NCBI RefSeq assembly: GCF_900115635.1
Contig: NZ_FOXE01000008.1
Span: forward strand, 62,001-126,000
Reading direction: 5' to 3'
DNA: 64,000 nucleotides
Source: Oscillibacter sp. PC13
GTDB lineage: Bacteria > Bacillota > Clostridia > Oscillospirales > Oscillospiraceae
Positions 1 to 8,566 of this stretch are shown here, piece after piece (the stretch's first letter is position 1; the number at the start of each line of letters is the position of its first letter). Under the pieces are notes generated by a model, which was given only the letters and a program-made list of their open reading frames with translations, ran no database searches and had not been told where the DNA came from. A program made the position numbers and the translations under genes.

Positions 1-2
1 AC

Positions 3-809
3 CCCACGCAGCAGCTGGGCAGCGCCTCCGAGATGATTGAATCCATGCAGATGAACACGGTGGAGATGGTTCTGCTGCCCACCTCCAAGTACGGCGGATT
101 TTATCCCACGCTGAACATCATGGATATGCCCTTCCTGTTCCCCACGCAGGAGTCCACCATGAAGCTGTTCCAGAGCGATCTGGCTACTGAGATGATGTCC
201 GGTCTGGATGACATCGGCATCCACGGTCTGGCGTTCTATTCCTCTGGATCCAAAAACTTCACCAATAACTATGAGATCCACAAGCCCGAGGATTTCCAGG
301 GCCTGCGTATCCGCACCCAGGAAGCTCCCATCATCATGGAGATGTATAAATGCTGGGGCGCTACCACCACAGCCATTGACATCATGGAACTGTACAACGC
401 GCTGCAGAACAAGACAGTCGATGGCCAGGAGAACCCCTTCCTGTCTATCGCCAGCATGAAGCTGTTCGAGGTCCAGAAGTACATGATCGTCTCCGCCCAC
501 TCCTATCTGGAATACATCATGGCCTGCAGCGGCCAGTGGTGGAACGACCTGGATGACAACACCAAGGCTTTGATTCAGGAAGTTGTCAATGAGAACCAGC
601 AGTTCTGCTATGACCGTCTCCAGGAGTACAACGAGGAGTATTATGCCACCATCGCAGCCAGCGATATCACCATCTACGAGCTGACTCCCGAAGAGCGTCA
701 GGCCTTCAAGGATGCCTGCGCTCCTGTCTACGAAAAGTTCGGCGAGGAAATCGGCACCGATTTGCTGAATCGTGTCCAGGAGTTCCTGGCCGATCCTGCC
801 AACCAGTAA
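3..809 (+). CDS. dctP: TRAP transporter solute-binding protein (DctP family), 5' end cut by the window
   Basis: Extracytoplasmic binding protein that delivers a carboxylate-type substrate to the TRAP membrane subunits encoded next. The frame is open from base 3, so the signal peptide and N-terminal lobe lie outside the window. Family hallmarks are the YPTLNIMDMPFLFPT stretch, the DFQGLRIRTQEAP segment whose Arg normally salt-bridges the substrate carboxylate, and ALQNKTVDGQENPF. It ends 59 bases before dctQ, with a strong hairpin in the gap that probably sets a higher level of binding protein than of permease. The substrate cannot be read from the sequence. Confidence 0.93.
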   Translation, partial: PTQQLGSASEMIESMQMNTVEMVLLPTSKYGGFYPTLNIMDMPFLFPTQESTMKLFQSDLATEMMSGLDDIGIHGLAFYSSGSKNFTNNYEIHKPEDFQGLRIRTQEAPIIMEMYKCWGATTTAIDIMELYNALQNKTVDGQENPFLSIASMKLFEVQKYMIVSAHSYLEYIMACSGQWWNDLDDNTKALIQEVVNENQQFCYDRLQEYNEEYYATIAASDITIYELTPEERQAFKDACAPVYEKFGEEIGTDLLNRVQEFLADPANQ

Positions 810-816
810 ACCCTTA

Positions 817-852
817 GGGCGGAGCAGCGAAATAATTGCTCCGCCCCTTTTT
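817..852 (+). terminator. Hairpin plus T-run between dctP and dctQ
   Basis: A perfect 10-bp stem (GGGCGGAGCA, 817-826, with TGCTCCGCCC, 837-846) and a 10-base loop are followed by CTTTTT. It fits a partial intrinsic terminator inside the TRAP operon. Confidence 0.75.
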
Positions 853-868
853 CAGAAAGTGGTGTATT

Positions 869-1405
869 ATGTTCAAAAAAATTCTGAAAGGAATCCGCAA
901 TGCTGAGCTCATCATCGCGGGCGTCCTCTTCTCCACTGCTCTGGTGGTTTTGACGCTGAACGTGATCTTCCGCCGTGTTTCCGCTCTCCCCGCCTTGGAC
1001 TGGGCGGAGGAGTATATGCGCTACTGCAGCATCTGGATCACCTTCCTGGGGATGTCCCTCTGCGCGGAGGATGACAGCCATGTGGGCGTAGATATCTTCT
1101 ATCAGCTCTCCCGTACCAAGGCCAGAAAAGTCCTGAAGATCTTGTGCATGATGGCTGCCTGCATTTTCTGCGCTCTTTACAGTGTTGCCTGCACAAACTA
1201 TGTGCTGATGGCGCTGAAAAATATGCAGCGCAGTGCCGTGATGCAGGTTCCCCTGTGGATTGTATATCTGTCCCTGCCCATCGGCGCCATTCTCTCCACC
1301 CTACAGTACGCGCTGCGTCTTATGTTCTACATCCGTGTCGATCACAAGGAGCTGGCGGACAAGGTCGAGAACGCTGCTGATATCAACCTGCTGGATCTGA
1401 ACTGA
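869..1405 (+). CDS. dctQ: TRAP transporter small membrane subunit (DctQ family)
   Basis: Four-helix small permease subunit of a tripartite ATP-independent periplasmic (TRAP) transporter, 178 residues, the usual size. Hydrophobic helices are seen near residues 15-35, 50-65, 90-110 and 125-150, and WAEEYMRYCSIWITFLG is the typical DctQ segment. The start chosen is ATG 869, just beyond the intercistronic hairpin; an in-frame TTG at 836 lies inside the hairpin and is unlikely. The ribosome site is weak (AGAAAGTGG). It sits between dctP and dctM in the standard order. Confidence 0.93.
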   Translation: MFKKILKGIRNAELIIAGVLFSTALVVLTLNVIFRRVSALPALDWAEEYMRYCSIWITFLGMSLCAEDDSHVGVDIFYQLSRTKARKVLKILCMMAACIFCALYSVACTNYVLMALKNMQRSAVMQVPLWIVYLSLPIGAILSTLQYALRLMFYIRVDHKELADKVENAADINLLDLN

Positions 1406-1424
1406 AAGGAGGGTCACAACCGTT

Positions 1425-2708
1425 ATGGAAATGAATATTTTTCTGATCGTGGGCATGTTCCTGCTGCTGTTTTTGGGTGCGCCTATTTTTGTGGCTCTCT
1501 GCCTGCCCACCGTGGCAGCCATTATGCTGTTTACCAACAATGAGATCACCGTTGTGGCCATGAAGATGTTCGGCGGCATCGACAAGTTCTCCCTGCTGTC
1601 CGTTCCCTTCTTCATTTTGGCCGCCAATATTATGAAAAATGGCGGTATCGGGCGGCGCATCGTCAACTGGGCGGCCGCGATGGTAGGCGATACTACTGGC
1701 GGCCTTGCCTTCACCGCTGAGGTGGCCAGTATGTTTTTCGGAGCCGTTTCCGGCTCCTCCCCCTCCACTGTGGTTGCTATCGGCGGCCTGCTGTATCCCG
1801 GCCTGCGGGAGAAAAAGTATCCCAAGGGCTTCTCGCTGGGCCTGATTGCCTCCAGCGGATCCGTGGCCCTGTTAATTCCCCCCAGCATCACTGCCATCAT
1901 GTACTGCACCATGACCAATGCCTCCGTTGGCGAGCTGTTTATGGCCGGCCTGACCGCTGGCTTGGTGTATGGCGCTATCTTCCTGGTGTACATCTACCTT
2001 TATGCAAAACGCCACCGCATTCCTAAGGAAGCGCGGGCCAGCTGGAAGGACAAGGGACGGGCCACCCTTAACGCACTGTGGGCCCTGGGTGTGCCCATCA
2101 TTATTATTGGCGGCATTTACTCCGGCATCTGCACTCCGACGGAGGCCTCCGGCCTCTCCTGCGTGTATGCGCTGCTGGTCAGCGTGTTCATCTATAAAGA
2201 GATGGACATGAAGCTCTTCCGCGAGACACTTGTGGCCTCCATCAAGACCACTGCACAGACCATGATTCTGATGGCCGCGGCCTCTGCGTTTGCTTGGCTG
2301 CTGACTGTGGGCGGTCTGCCTCAGCTGTTTTCGGCTTGGATGGCCACGCTGAATATCAACGCCTTGGGTTTCCTGGCTCTGCTGTGTGTGTACATGCTGA
2401 TTGCCGGTATGTTTATTGACGGTGTCTCTGCCTTCATGATCATCTTACCCATCGTCATGTCCACCGTGACTGCGCTGAACATTGACCTGATCCATCTGGG
2501 CGTCATCATGATCACCACCGTATGCATCGGTATGTTCTCCCCGCCTTTCGGCCTGAATCTGTTTGTGGCCCAGCCCATTGCCAACGCCAAGATGGGAGAG
2601 ATTTATAAGGGGGTTCTTCCCTTCTTCCTTATCAGCATTATCGCACTGGCCATTATCGTGCTGGTGCCCGGCATCTCCCTGTTCCTACCCAATATTCTGT
2701 ATCATTAA
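1425..2708 (+). CDS. dctM: TRAP transporter large permease (DctM family)
   Basis: Large membrane subunit of the TRAP transporter, 427 residues, the normal length, with about a dozen hydrophobic segments. Characteristic stretches are FFILAANIMKNGGIGRRIV, the GAVSGSSPSTVVAIGG loop, LLIPPSITAIMY and the C-terminal FSPPFGLNLFVAQ. It forms the ion-coupled translocation path with DctQ. An AAGGAGGG site at 1406-1413 precedes ATG 1425; a second in-frame ATG lies two codons later. Confidence 0.96.
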   Translation: MEMNIFLIVGMFLLLFLGAPIFVALCLPTVAAIMLFTNNEITVVAMKMFGGIDKFSLLSVPFFILAANIMKNGGIGRRIVNWAAAMVGDTTGGLAFTAEVASMFFGAVSGSSPSTVVAIGGLLYPGLREKKYPKGFSLGLIASSGSVALLIPPSITAIMYCTMTNASVGELFMAGLTAGLVYGAIFLVYIYLYAKRHRIPKEARASWKDKGRATLNALWALGVPIIIIGGIYSGICTPTEASGLSCVYALLVSVFIYKEMDMKLFRETLVASIKTTAQTMILMAAASAFAWLLTVGGLPQLFSAWMATLNINALGFLALLCVYMLIAGMFIDGVSAFMIILPIVMSTVTALNIDLIHLGVIMITTVCIGMFSPPFGLNLFVAQPIANAKMGEIYKGVLPFFLISIIALAIIVLVPGISLFLPNILYH

Positions 2709-2728
2709 TCAAAAATTTGGAGGTCCCT

Positions 2729-3106
2729 ATGTCTAAGCTCGTCTTGTCCACGCAGAACGCTCCTGCCGCCATTGGTCCCTATTCTCAGGGCATCGCCGCC
2801 GCCAGTCTTGCTTTTACCTCCGGCCAACTGCCCATTGATCCTGCTACCGGCGTGATGCCCGAGGGCATTGAGGCCCAGGCTGCCCAGTCCCTTAAAAATG
2901 TGGCTGGTGTACTGGAGGCCGCCGGCAGCTCCATGGAAAAGGCAGTGAAGGTCACTGTGTTCCTGACGGACATGAATGACTTTGCCGTTGTGAACGAAGT
3001 GTACAAAACGTTCTTCCACACCGCTTGCCCCGCCCGCAGTGCCGTCCAGGTGGCCCGTCTGCCGAAAGATGCCAGCATTGAGGTCGAAGCAATTGCTTAT
3101 ATCTAA
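2729..3106 (+). CDS. ridA: RidA family reactive enamine/imine deaminase
   Basis: Homologue of RidA/YjgF, which hydrolyses reactive 2-aminoacrylate-type enamines released by PLP enzymes. The 125-residue length, the N-terminal NAPAAIGPYSQG motif, SGQLPIDPATG and the C-terminal CPARSAVQVARLPKDASIE, which carries the conserved active-site Arg, are all present. The start is ATG 2729 behind TTTGGAGG; a TTG at 2717 is in frame but overlaps that ribosome site. It is the last gene of the TRAP operon, which hints that the imported compound is used by a pathway making imines, for instance amino-acid breakdown. Confidence 0.93.
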   Translation: MSKLVLSTQNAPAAIGPYSQGIAAASLAFTSGQLPIDPATGVMPEGIEAQAAQSLKNVAGVLEAAGSSMEKAVKVTVFLTDMNDFAVVNEVYKTFFHTACPARSAVQVARLPKDASIEVEAIAYI

Positions 3107-3184
3107 AAGCTGAGCAACAGCAGAAAACGCCGTTCAGCCGCTTATGCAGAAGCATATCACAGAGTTTGCACCCTCCATACCAAC

Positions 3185-3215
3185 AAAAGCCCACACGCAG
3201 TGCGTGTGGGCTTTT
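3185..3215 (+). terminator. Terminator after the TRAP-ridA operon
   Basis: Perfect 14-bp inverted repeat (3185-3198 with 3202-3215) with a 3-base loop, flanked by A and T tracts, so it can act in both directions. Confidence 0.85.
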
Positions 3216-3268
3216 ATCCGATTGGCGGTACGCGGCACCCTCCGTAGCTGAACGAATGCATAGCAGAA

Positions 3269-3300
3269 CAAGCCCCCGGCTCACAAGAGCCGGGGGCTTG
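3269..3300 (-). terminator. Terminator after ppdK
   Basis: Perfect 14-bp stem CAAGCCCCCGGCTC/GAGCCGGGGGCTTG with an ACAA loop, 37 bases beyond the ppdK stop codon. Confidence 0.8.
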
Positions 3301-3336
3301 TTCATGATACGGGCTATAAGGACTTCCGACAAGCGC

Positions 3337-5967
3337 TTAATTGCTCGCCTTGATGGCGGCCTGCGCAGCGGCCAGACGGGCAATGGGCACCCGGAAGGGA
3401 GAACAGGACACATAGTCCAGCCCCGTGCGGTGGCAGAACTCCACAGAGGAGGGATCCCCGCCGTGCTCCCCGCAGATGCCGAGATGCAGAGCGGGATTTG
3501 CGGCCCGGCCCAGCTTGCAGGCCATGTCTACCAGTCTGCCGACACCCTTTTGATCCAGCTTGGCAAAGGGGTCGTTTTCATAGATCTTCTTATCGTAATA
3601 GGCGTCCAGGAACTTTCCGGCGTCGTCGCGGGAGAAGCCAAAGGTCATCTGAGTCAGATCGTTGGTGCCGAAGGAGAAGAAGTCCGCTTCCTTGGCGATT
3701 TCATCGGCGGTCAAGGCGGCCCGGGGAATTTCGATCATGGTGCCCACCAGGTACTTCATGGAGGAACCGGCTTCCCGGATGATGGCATCGGCGGTTTCCA
3801 CAACGACCTTCTTCACATAGGCCAGCTCTTTGACCTCGCCCACCAGGGGAATCATGATCTCGGGAACCATAGTCCACTCGGGATGCTTGGCCTGGACATG
3901 CAGTGCCGCTTTGATGACAGCCCGGGTCTGCATGGCGGCAATCTCCGGATAGGTGACTGCCAGACGGCAGCCCCGGTGGCCCATCATGGGGTTGAACTCG
4001 TGGAGACCGGCAATGATGGACTTGATGTCGGCGACACTCTTGCCCATATCCTTTGCCAGCAGCGCGATGTCTGCTTCTTCGGTGGGTACGAACTCATGCA
4101 GGGGAGGATCCAGGAAGCGGATAGTGACCGGACAGCCCTCCATGGCTTCATAAATGCCCTCGAAGTCACCCTGCTGCATGGGCTCCAGCTTGCTGAGGGC
4201 CTTCTCCCGCTGCTCCATGGTATCGGAGCAGATCATCTCCCGGATGGCGGGGATGCGGTCCGCGTCAAAGAACATATGCTCGGTCCGGCACAAACCGATG
4301 CCCTCTGCGCCGAAGGTGCGGGCCTGGGAGGCGTCGTGGGGGGTGTCGGCGTTGGTACGGACCTTCAAACGGCGGTACTTGTCGGCCCAGCCCATGACAC
4401 GGCCGAATTCGCCGCCGATGGAGGCGTCCACTGTGGGAATGGCGCCGTCGTAAATCTTGCCGGTGGAGCCGTCCAAACTCAGCCAGTCGCCCTCGCGGAA
4501 GGTCTTGCCGTCCAGCACAAACTGCTTGGCTTCCTCATCCATTTTAATGGCGGAGCAGCCGGACACGCAGCACTTGCCCATGCCCCGTGCCACCACCGCG
4601 GCGTGGGAGGTCATGCCGCCGCGGACTGTCAAAATGCCTTGGGCGGCCTTCATGCCCTCGATGTCCTCGGGAGAGGTTTCCAGCCGGACCAGAACGACCT
4701 TTTCGCCCCGCTGTGCCCACTCCTTGGCGTCCTCAGCAGTAAAGACGATGCGGCCGCTGGCGGCGCCGGGAGAGGCGGCCAGTGCGGAGCCGATGACGGG
4801 AGTCTCCTTCAAAACCTTGGCGTCAAACTGGGGATGGAGCAGGGTGTCCAGGGAGCGGGGCTCGATCATGGCCACGGCCTGCTTCTCGTCAATCTGTCCC
4901 TCGTCCACCAAATCGCAGGCAATTTTCAGGGCGGCGGCAGGGGTGCGCTTGCCGTTGCGGGTCTGCAGCATATAGAGCTTGCCGTTTTCCACAGTGAACT
5001 CCATGTCCTGCATGTCATGATAGTGGTTTTCCAGCAGCTTACAGACCTCCTGGAACTGGGCGAAAGCCTCCGGAAACTTTTCTGCCATCTGGCTGATGGG
5101 CATGGGAGTCCGGACGCCGGCCACCACGTCTTCGCCCTGGGCGTTGGTCAAAAACTCACCGAAGAGCTTCTTCTCGCCGGTGGCGGGGTTCCGGGTGAAG
5201 GCCACACCGGTGCCGCAGTCGTCGCCCATATTGCCGAAGGCCATGGACTGGACGTTGACGGCGGTGCCCCAGGAATAGGGGATGTCATTGTCCCGGCGGT
5301 ACACATTGGCGCGGGGATTGTCCCAGGAGCGAAAGACTGCCTGGATGGCGCCCATCAGCTGCTCTTTGGGATCTGTGGGGAAGTCCTGGCCGATTTTGGC
5401 CTTGTACTCAGCCTTGAACTGGCCGGCCAGCTCCTTCAGATCCTCCGCGGTCAGCTCCACATCCTGGGTTACGCCGCGGGTCTCCTTCATTTGGTCAATG
5501 AGCTGCTCAAAGTACTTCTTGCCAACCTCCATGACCACATCGGAGTACATCTGGATAAAACGACGGTAGCAGTCCCACGCCCAGCGGGGGTTACCGGACT
5601 TTTTGGACAGGACGTCCACCACGTCTTCGTTGAGACCCAGGTTCAAAATGGTGTCCATCATACCGGGCATGGAGGCCCTTGCGCCAGAACGGACGGAGAC
5701 CAGAAGCGGGTTCTCCAGATCACCGAACTTTTTTCCGGTGATGGTTTCCATTTTCGTGATATATTCCATGATCTCCGCCTGGATCTCTGGATTGATTTGC
5801 CGGCCGTCCTCATAATATTGGGTGCAGGCCTCGGTGGTAATGGTAAAGCCCTGGGGCACAGGCAGGCCGATGTTGGTCATTTCTGCCAGGTTGGCGCCCT
5901 TGCCGCCCAGCAGCTCCCGCATGCCGGCATTGCCTTCGCTGAAGAGATACACATACTTTTTGCTCAT
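3337..5967 (-). CDS. ppdK: Pyruvate, phosphate dikinase
   Basis: Cytosolic enzyme interconverting pyruvate + ATP + Pi with PEP + AMP + PPi; in anaerobes it can run glycolytically with PPi or toward gluconeogenesis. The 876 residues match the family. The N-terminal ATP-grasp part begins with FSEGNAGMRELLGGKGANL; the phosphohistidine domain carries the catalytic His in GGMTSHAAVVARGMG; the C-terminal PEP-binding barrel holds GTNDLTQMTFGFSRDD and the catalytic Cys in HLGICGEHGGDP. A GGAGG site stands upstream of ATG 5967. It is a single gene with its own promoter and terminator. The membrane pyrophosphatase at 55.1 kb would remove or use the PPi. Confidence 0.98.
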   Translation of the reverse strand: MSKKYVYLFSEGNAGMRELLGGKGANLAEMTNIGLPVPQGFTITTEACTQYYEDGRQINPEIQAEIMEYITKMETITGKKFGDLENPLLVSVRSGARASMPGMMDTILNLGLNEDVVDVLSKKSGNPRWAWDCYRRFIQMYSDVVMEVGKKYFEQLIDQMKETRGVTQDVELTAEDLKELAGQFKAEYKAKIGQDFPTDPKEQLMGAIQAVFRSWDNPRANVYRRDNDIPYSWGTAVNVQSMAFGNMGDDCGTGVAFTRNPATGEKKLFGEFLTNAQGEDVVAGVRTPMPISQMAEKFPEAFAQFQEVCKLLENHYHDMQDMEFTVENGKLYMLQTRNGKRTPAAALKIACDLVDEGQIDEKQAVAMIEPRSLDTLLHPQFDAKVLKETPVIGSALAASPGAASGRIVFTAEDAKEWAQRGEKVVLVRLETSPEDIEGMKAAQGILTVRGGMTSHAAVVARGMGKCCVSGCSAIKMDEEAKQFVLDGKTFREGDWLSLDGSTGKIYDGAIPTVDASIGGEFGRVMGWADKYRRLKVRTNADTPHDASQARTFGAEGIGLCRTEHMFFDADRIPAIREMICSDTMEQREKALSKLEPMQQGDFEGIYEAMEGCPVTIRFLDPPLHEFVPTEEADIALLAKDMGKSVADIKSIIAGLHEFNPMMGHRGCRLAVTYPEIAAMQTRAVIKAALHVQAKHPEWTMVPEIMIPLVGEVKELAYVKKVVVETADAIIREAGSSMKYLVGTMIEIPRAALTADEIAKEADFFSFGTNDLTQMTFGFSRDDAGKFLDAYYDKKIYENDPFAKLDQKGVGRLVDMACKLGRAANPALHLGICGEHGGDPSSVEFCHRTGLDYVSCSPFRVPIARLAAAQAAIKASN

Positions 5968-6051
5968 GTTTGTTCCTCCATTTTTGCTGCCCCGGGGACA
6001 GATGAGTGATCAAGCGTCCGTGGGTAAACGATTAGCCAAATTTACCTTTCT

Positions 6052-6080
6052 ATTATAATGGGAAAGTTTTTGAAAAACAA
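6052..6080 (-). promoter_or_regulatory. Promoter of ppdK
   Basis: Reading the minus strand, a -35 TTGTTT (6075-6080) is separated by 17 bp from a perfect -10 TATAAT (6052-6057), giving a leader of about 75 bases. Confidence 0.75.
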
Positions 6081-6307
6081 TGCATGAACGGCATAAGAAA
6101 ACAAACCGTATGTGGGAAATTTTTACAAGTATATTGTGAAAATTGCATAATAAATTGTTGCGCAAATAAGAAAAAATTTACGCTTGAGGCATTTGAGGCA
6201 ACGTCAAAATTTACAAGAGCGTTTAAGGAGGCACGACTTCCCTTTCCGGGCGTTTTATGGTAGGATAAGCTTCAAGATAAATGGAGCAGAATGAGAGGAG
6301 ATTTGCC
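6081..6307. other. Gene-free stretch between ppdK and holB
   Basis: AT-rich at first, then mixed sequence. No credible reading frame or strong RNA structure was seen; it should hold the holB promoter, but no convincing -35/-10 pair was identified. Confidence 0.5.
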
Positions 6308-7165
6308 ATGTCCGCCTTTGACCTGACGGCACAGGATTTCGTGCGCGTGCGCATTCGGGAGGCCGCTACCAGGGGTACCCTGTCTCATGCGCTGCTGTTC
6401 ACCGGCAGCGGTGACAGGGAGGAAGCCGCCCGTTATGCTGCCGCTGCGATGGAGTGCACGGCGGAGACGCGGCCCTGCGGCGTGTGCGAGGGGTGCCGAA
6501 AAGTGCGGGGTGGCGTTCATCCCGATGTGATCACTGTTCGGGATCCGGATCACAAGAATATCGCTGTGGATGTGGTGCGCCAGATCCGGGCAGATGCTTA
6601 TATCCGGCCAAATGAGGGCCAGCGGAAAGTTTACCTTTTTCCGGACTGCGCGCTGCTGACAGAACAGGATCAAAATGTCCTGCTGAAGATTGTGGAAGAG
6701 GGACCACCCTATGCGGCATTTTTATTCTGCGCGGAAAATGGTGCGTCGGTGCTGCAGACGCTCCGTTCCCGCTGCGTGGAGCTGAAACTGCGGCCCGCCG
6801 CTGCAAAGGCCGGAGAGAATCCGGAGATGGCAGAAGCCCTGTGCCGCGCAGTGGGCAGCCACCGGTCCGGTGCGGCAGCCGAACTGGCGGTTCGGCTGGA
6901 AAAAAAACGTATGACGCGGGAAGAACTGGCTGCCATGCTGGATCAAAGCAGAAATGCATTCGCATCGGCGCTGCTGCTGCTGTATGGACAACAACCTTTA
7001 TCAGAAGAGCGGGAAATTGCGCCATTTCTTGCGAAAAACTTGACAAAAACCCAAATCATGCGCACAATAGAACTGTTACAGAAGTACCGCGCAGAGTGTG
7101 CGTATAACGTGGGACCCGGCCATGTGCTGGGGGCTCTGGCGGTGGAATTGGAGGGTATCCTTTGA
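6308..7165 (+). CDS. holB: DNA polymerase III delta' subunit (clamp loader)
   Basis: Clamp-loader subunit of the replicative polymerase, 285 residues. It has the AAA+ fold with a zinc-binding CGVCEGC (preceded by a further Cys), the helical lead HPDVITV, and LTEQDQNVLLKIVEEGPPYA around the sensor-1 region. The P-loop is degenerate (LLFTGSGDREEAA instead of a full GxxGxGKT), as expected for delta', which does not hydrolyse ATP. ATG 6308 follows GAGAGGAG at good spacing; an ATG at 6281 is in frame but lacks a ribosome site. Its stop overlaps the TTG start of ricT, a pairing common in Firmicutes. Confidence 0.92.
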   Translation: MSAFDLTAQDFVRVRIREAATRGTLSHALLFTGSGDREEAARYAAAAMECTAETRPCGVCEGCRKVRGGVHPDVITVRDPDHKNIAVDVVRQIRADAYIRPNEGQRKVYLFPDCALLTEQDQNVLLKIVEEGPPYAAFLFCAENGASVLQTLRSRCVELKLRPAAAKAGENPEMAEALCRAVGSHRSGAAAELAVRLEKKRMTREELAAMLDQSRNAFASALLLLYGQQPLSEEREIAPFLAKNLTKTQIMRTIELLQKYRAECAYNVGPGHVLGALAVELEGIL

Positions 7166-8484
7166 CAGAAGTGATCAGCGTCCGCTTTCGGGGCGGATGC
7201 AAGAATTATTTTTTTGATCCAGGCGATATGCAGGTGAAGATGGGGGATCAGGTGATTGTGGAAACGGCCCAGGGCCCGGAGTTTGCCACCTGCACAGAGG
7301 CGAACCACGAGGTGGAGGATTCCGCTATCGTCAAACCCCTGAGCCCCGTTTTGCGGCTGGCTACGGAAAATGACCGCCGCACCGTGGAGCTTAACAAGAA
7401 AAAAGAGAGTGAGGCCTTTGACGTCTGCGAGAAGCGGATTGCGGCCCACGGCCTGGAGATGAAGCTGGTCAACGTATCGGCCAGCTTTGACGGCAGCAAG
7501 ATTATCTTTTTCTTCACGGCTGACGGACGGGTGGACTTCCGGGAGCTGGTACGGGACTTGGCAAGCGTATTCCGGGCCCGCATTGAACTGCGGCAGATCG
7601 GGGTTCGGGACGAGGCGAAGATGATTGGCGGCCTTGGCATCTGCGGCCGGCCCTTTTGCTGTTCTCAGTTCCTGGACGGCTTCATGCCGGTTTCCATCAA
7701 GATGGCCAAGACACAGAACCTGAGTCTGAATCCTACGAAAATCTCCGGTACCTGCGGTCGGCTGATGTGCTGTTTGAAGTATGAGCAGAACGCCTATGAG
7801 GACGCGGCCAAACGAATGCCAAAGGCGGAATCCTTTGTGCAGACGCCGGATGGGCCCGGCAATGTCAAGAGCGTGGATTTGCTGCGGGAGACGGTAAAGG
7901 TCAGTCTGGATGCGGCCGCTCCCTCAGAGCCGCTGAAGTGCTATCACAACTGCGAGATTTGTATCCTGCGCAACGGGAAGGGCAGCCGGGAGGGAATTGA
8001 GATCCCCCCCGATCGGCCGGAGCGCTATGTTGTGGAAAAGCAGGAGGAAGAGGAATTCGACGCACCGATGCTCACCACACCGTTCTATATGGTGGACACA
8101 GCGCTGGAAGAGGCCCCGGTGCGGGAGAAGATTGGGGCGCCTGACGGCAGTGAGGGGAAATCCCGCCGCCGGCACAGGGGCGGCCGCCGCCGGAGCGGCT
8201 CCAAGGCTGCGACCGAAGCGCAGCAGCCCAAGGGCCAGGGAAAACCGTCTCAGCAGAAAAAGACCGCCAAATCCGGCGAGGAAAAGTCCGGCCAGCAGGA
8301 GGGAAAGCTGCGCCCATCCAAGGCACAGGGGCAGAAAAAGCCGCAGGTGCCGCGTCCGGAGGGAAAACCTGCCGAGAGCGGAGAGAGCGGAGAAGCCAGG
8401 CGCCGCCGGTCTCACCACCGTGGCGGCCGCCGTCGGAATAAGGGCGGCGGAGGCGGTGAAAATACCACACCTAAAAGCGAATAA
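7162..8484 (+). CDS. ricT: PSP1-domain protein RicT (YaaT) with a long basic C-terminal tail
   Basis: Homologue of RicT, part of the Ric (Y-complex) iron-sulfur proteins that help RNase Y process mRNAs and affect sporulation and competence in Bacillus. The conserved PSP1 core covers about residues 1-290 and includes the cysteine clusters CGRPFCCSQF and CGRLMCCLKYEQ. After this the 440-residue protein has a low-complexity tail of about 110 residues, rich in Arg, Lys, Gly and Gln, with two related patches RRRHRGGRRRSG and HHRGGRRRNKGGGGG. The Bacillus protein ends near 275 residues, so the tail is an addition that may bind RNA. The start is TTG 7162 behind TTGGAGGG, overlapping the holB stop. 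Confidence 0.88.
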   Translation: MTEVISVRFRGGCKNYFFDPGDMQVKMGDQVIVETAQGPEFATCTEANHEVEDSAIVKPLSPVLRLATENDRRTVELNKKKESEAFDVCEKRIAAHGLEMKLVNVSASFDGSKIIFFFTADGRVDFRELVRDLASVFRARIELRQIGVRDEAKMIGGLGICGRPFCCSQFLDGFMPVSIKMAKTQNLSLNPTKISGTCGRLMCCLKYEQNAYEDAAKRMPKAESFVQTPDGPGNVKSVDLLRETVKVSLDAAAPSEPLKCYHNCEICILRNGKGSREGIEIPPDRPERYVVEKQEEEEFDAPMLTTPFYMVDTALEEAPVREKIGAPDGSEGKSRRRHRGGRRRSGSKAATEAQQPKGQGKPSQQKKTAKSGEEKSGQQEGKLRPSKAQGQKKPQVPRPEGKPAESGESGEARRRRSHHRGGRRRNKGGGGGENTTPKSE

Positions 8485-8493
8485 GAACGATCG

Positions 8494-8532
8494 GCGTCCC
8501 GCCGTCCGCACCGCGGGCGGCGGGCGCTTTTC
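8494..8532 (+). terminator. Terminator after holB-ricT
   Basis: Very GC-rich near-perfect hairpin (GCGTCCCGCCGTCCGC against GCGGGCGGCGGGCGC) followed by TTTT, ten bases beyond the ricT stop. Confidence 0.8.
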
Positions 8533-8566
8533 GGCCTTGAATTTGACAGATCAAAGGAGAGACAGG

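Noticed and set aside
3166-6009. A 947-codon open frame antisense to ppdK
   Set aside because: ppdK shows every catalytic motif; the opposite frame has none and spans both terminators.
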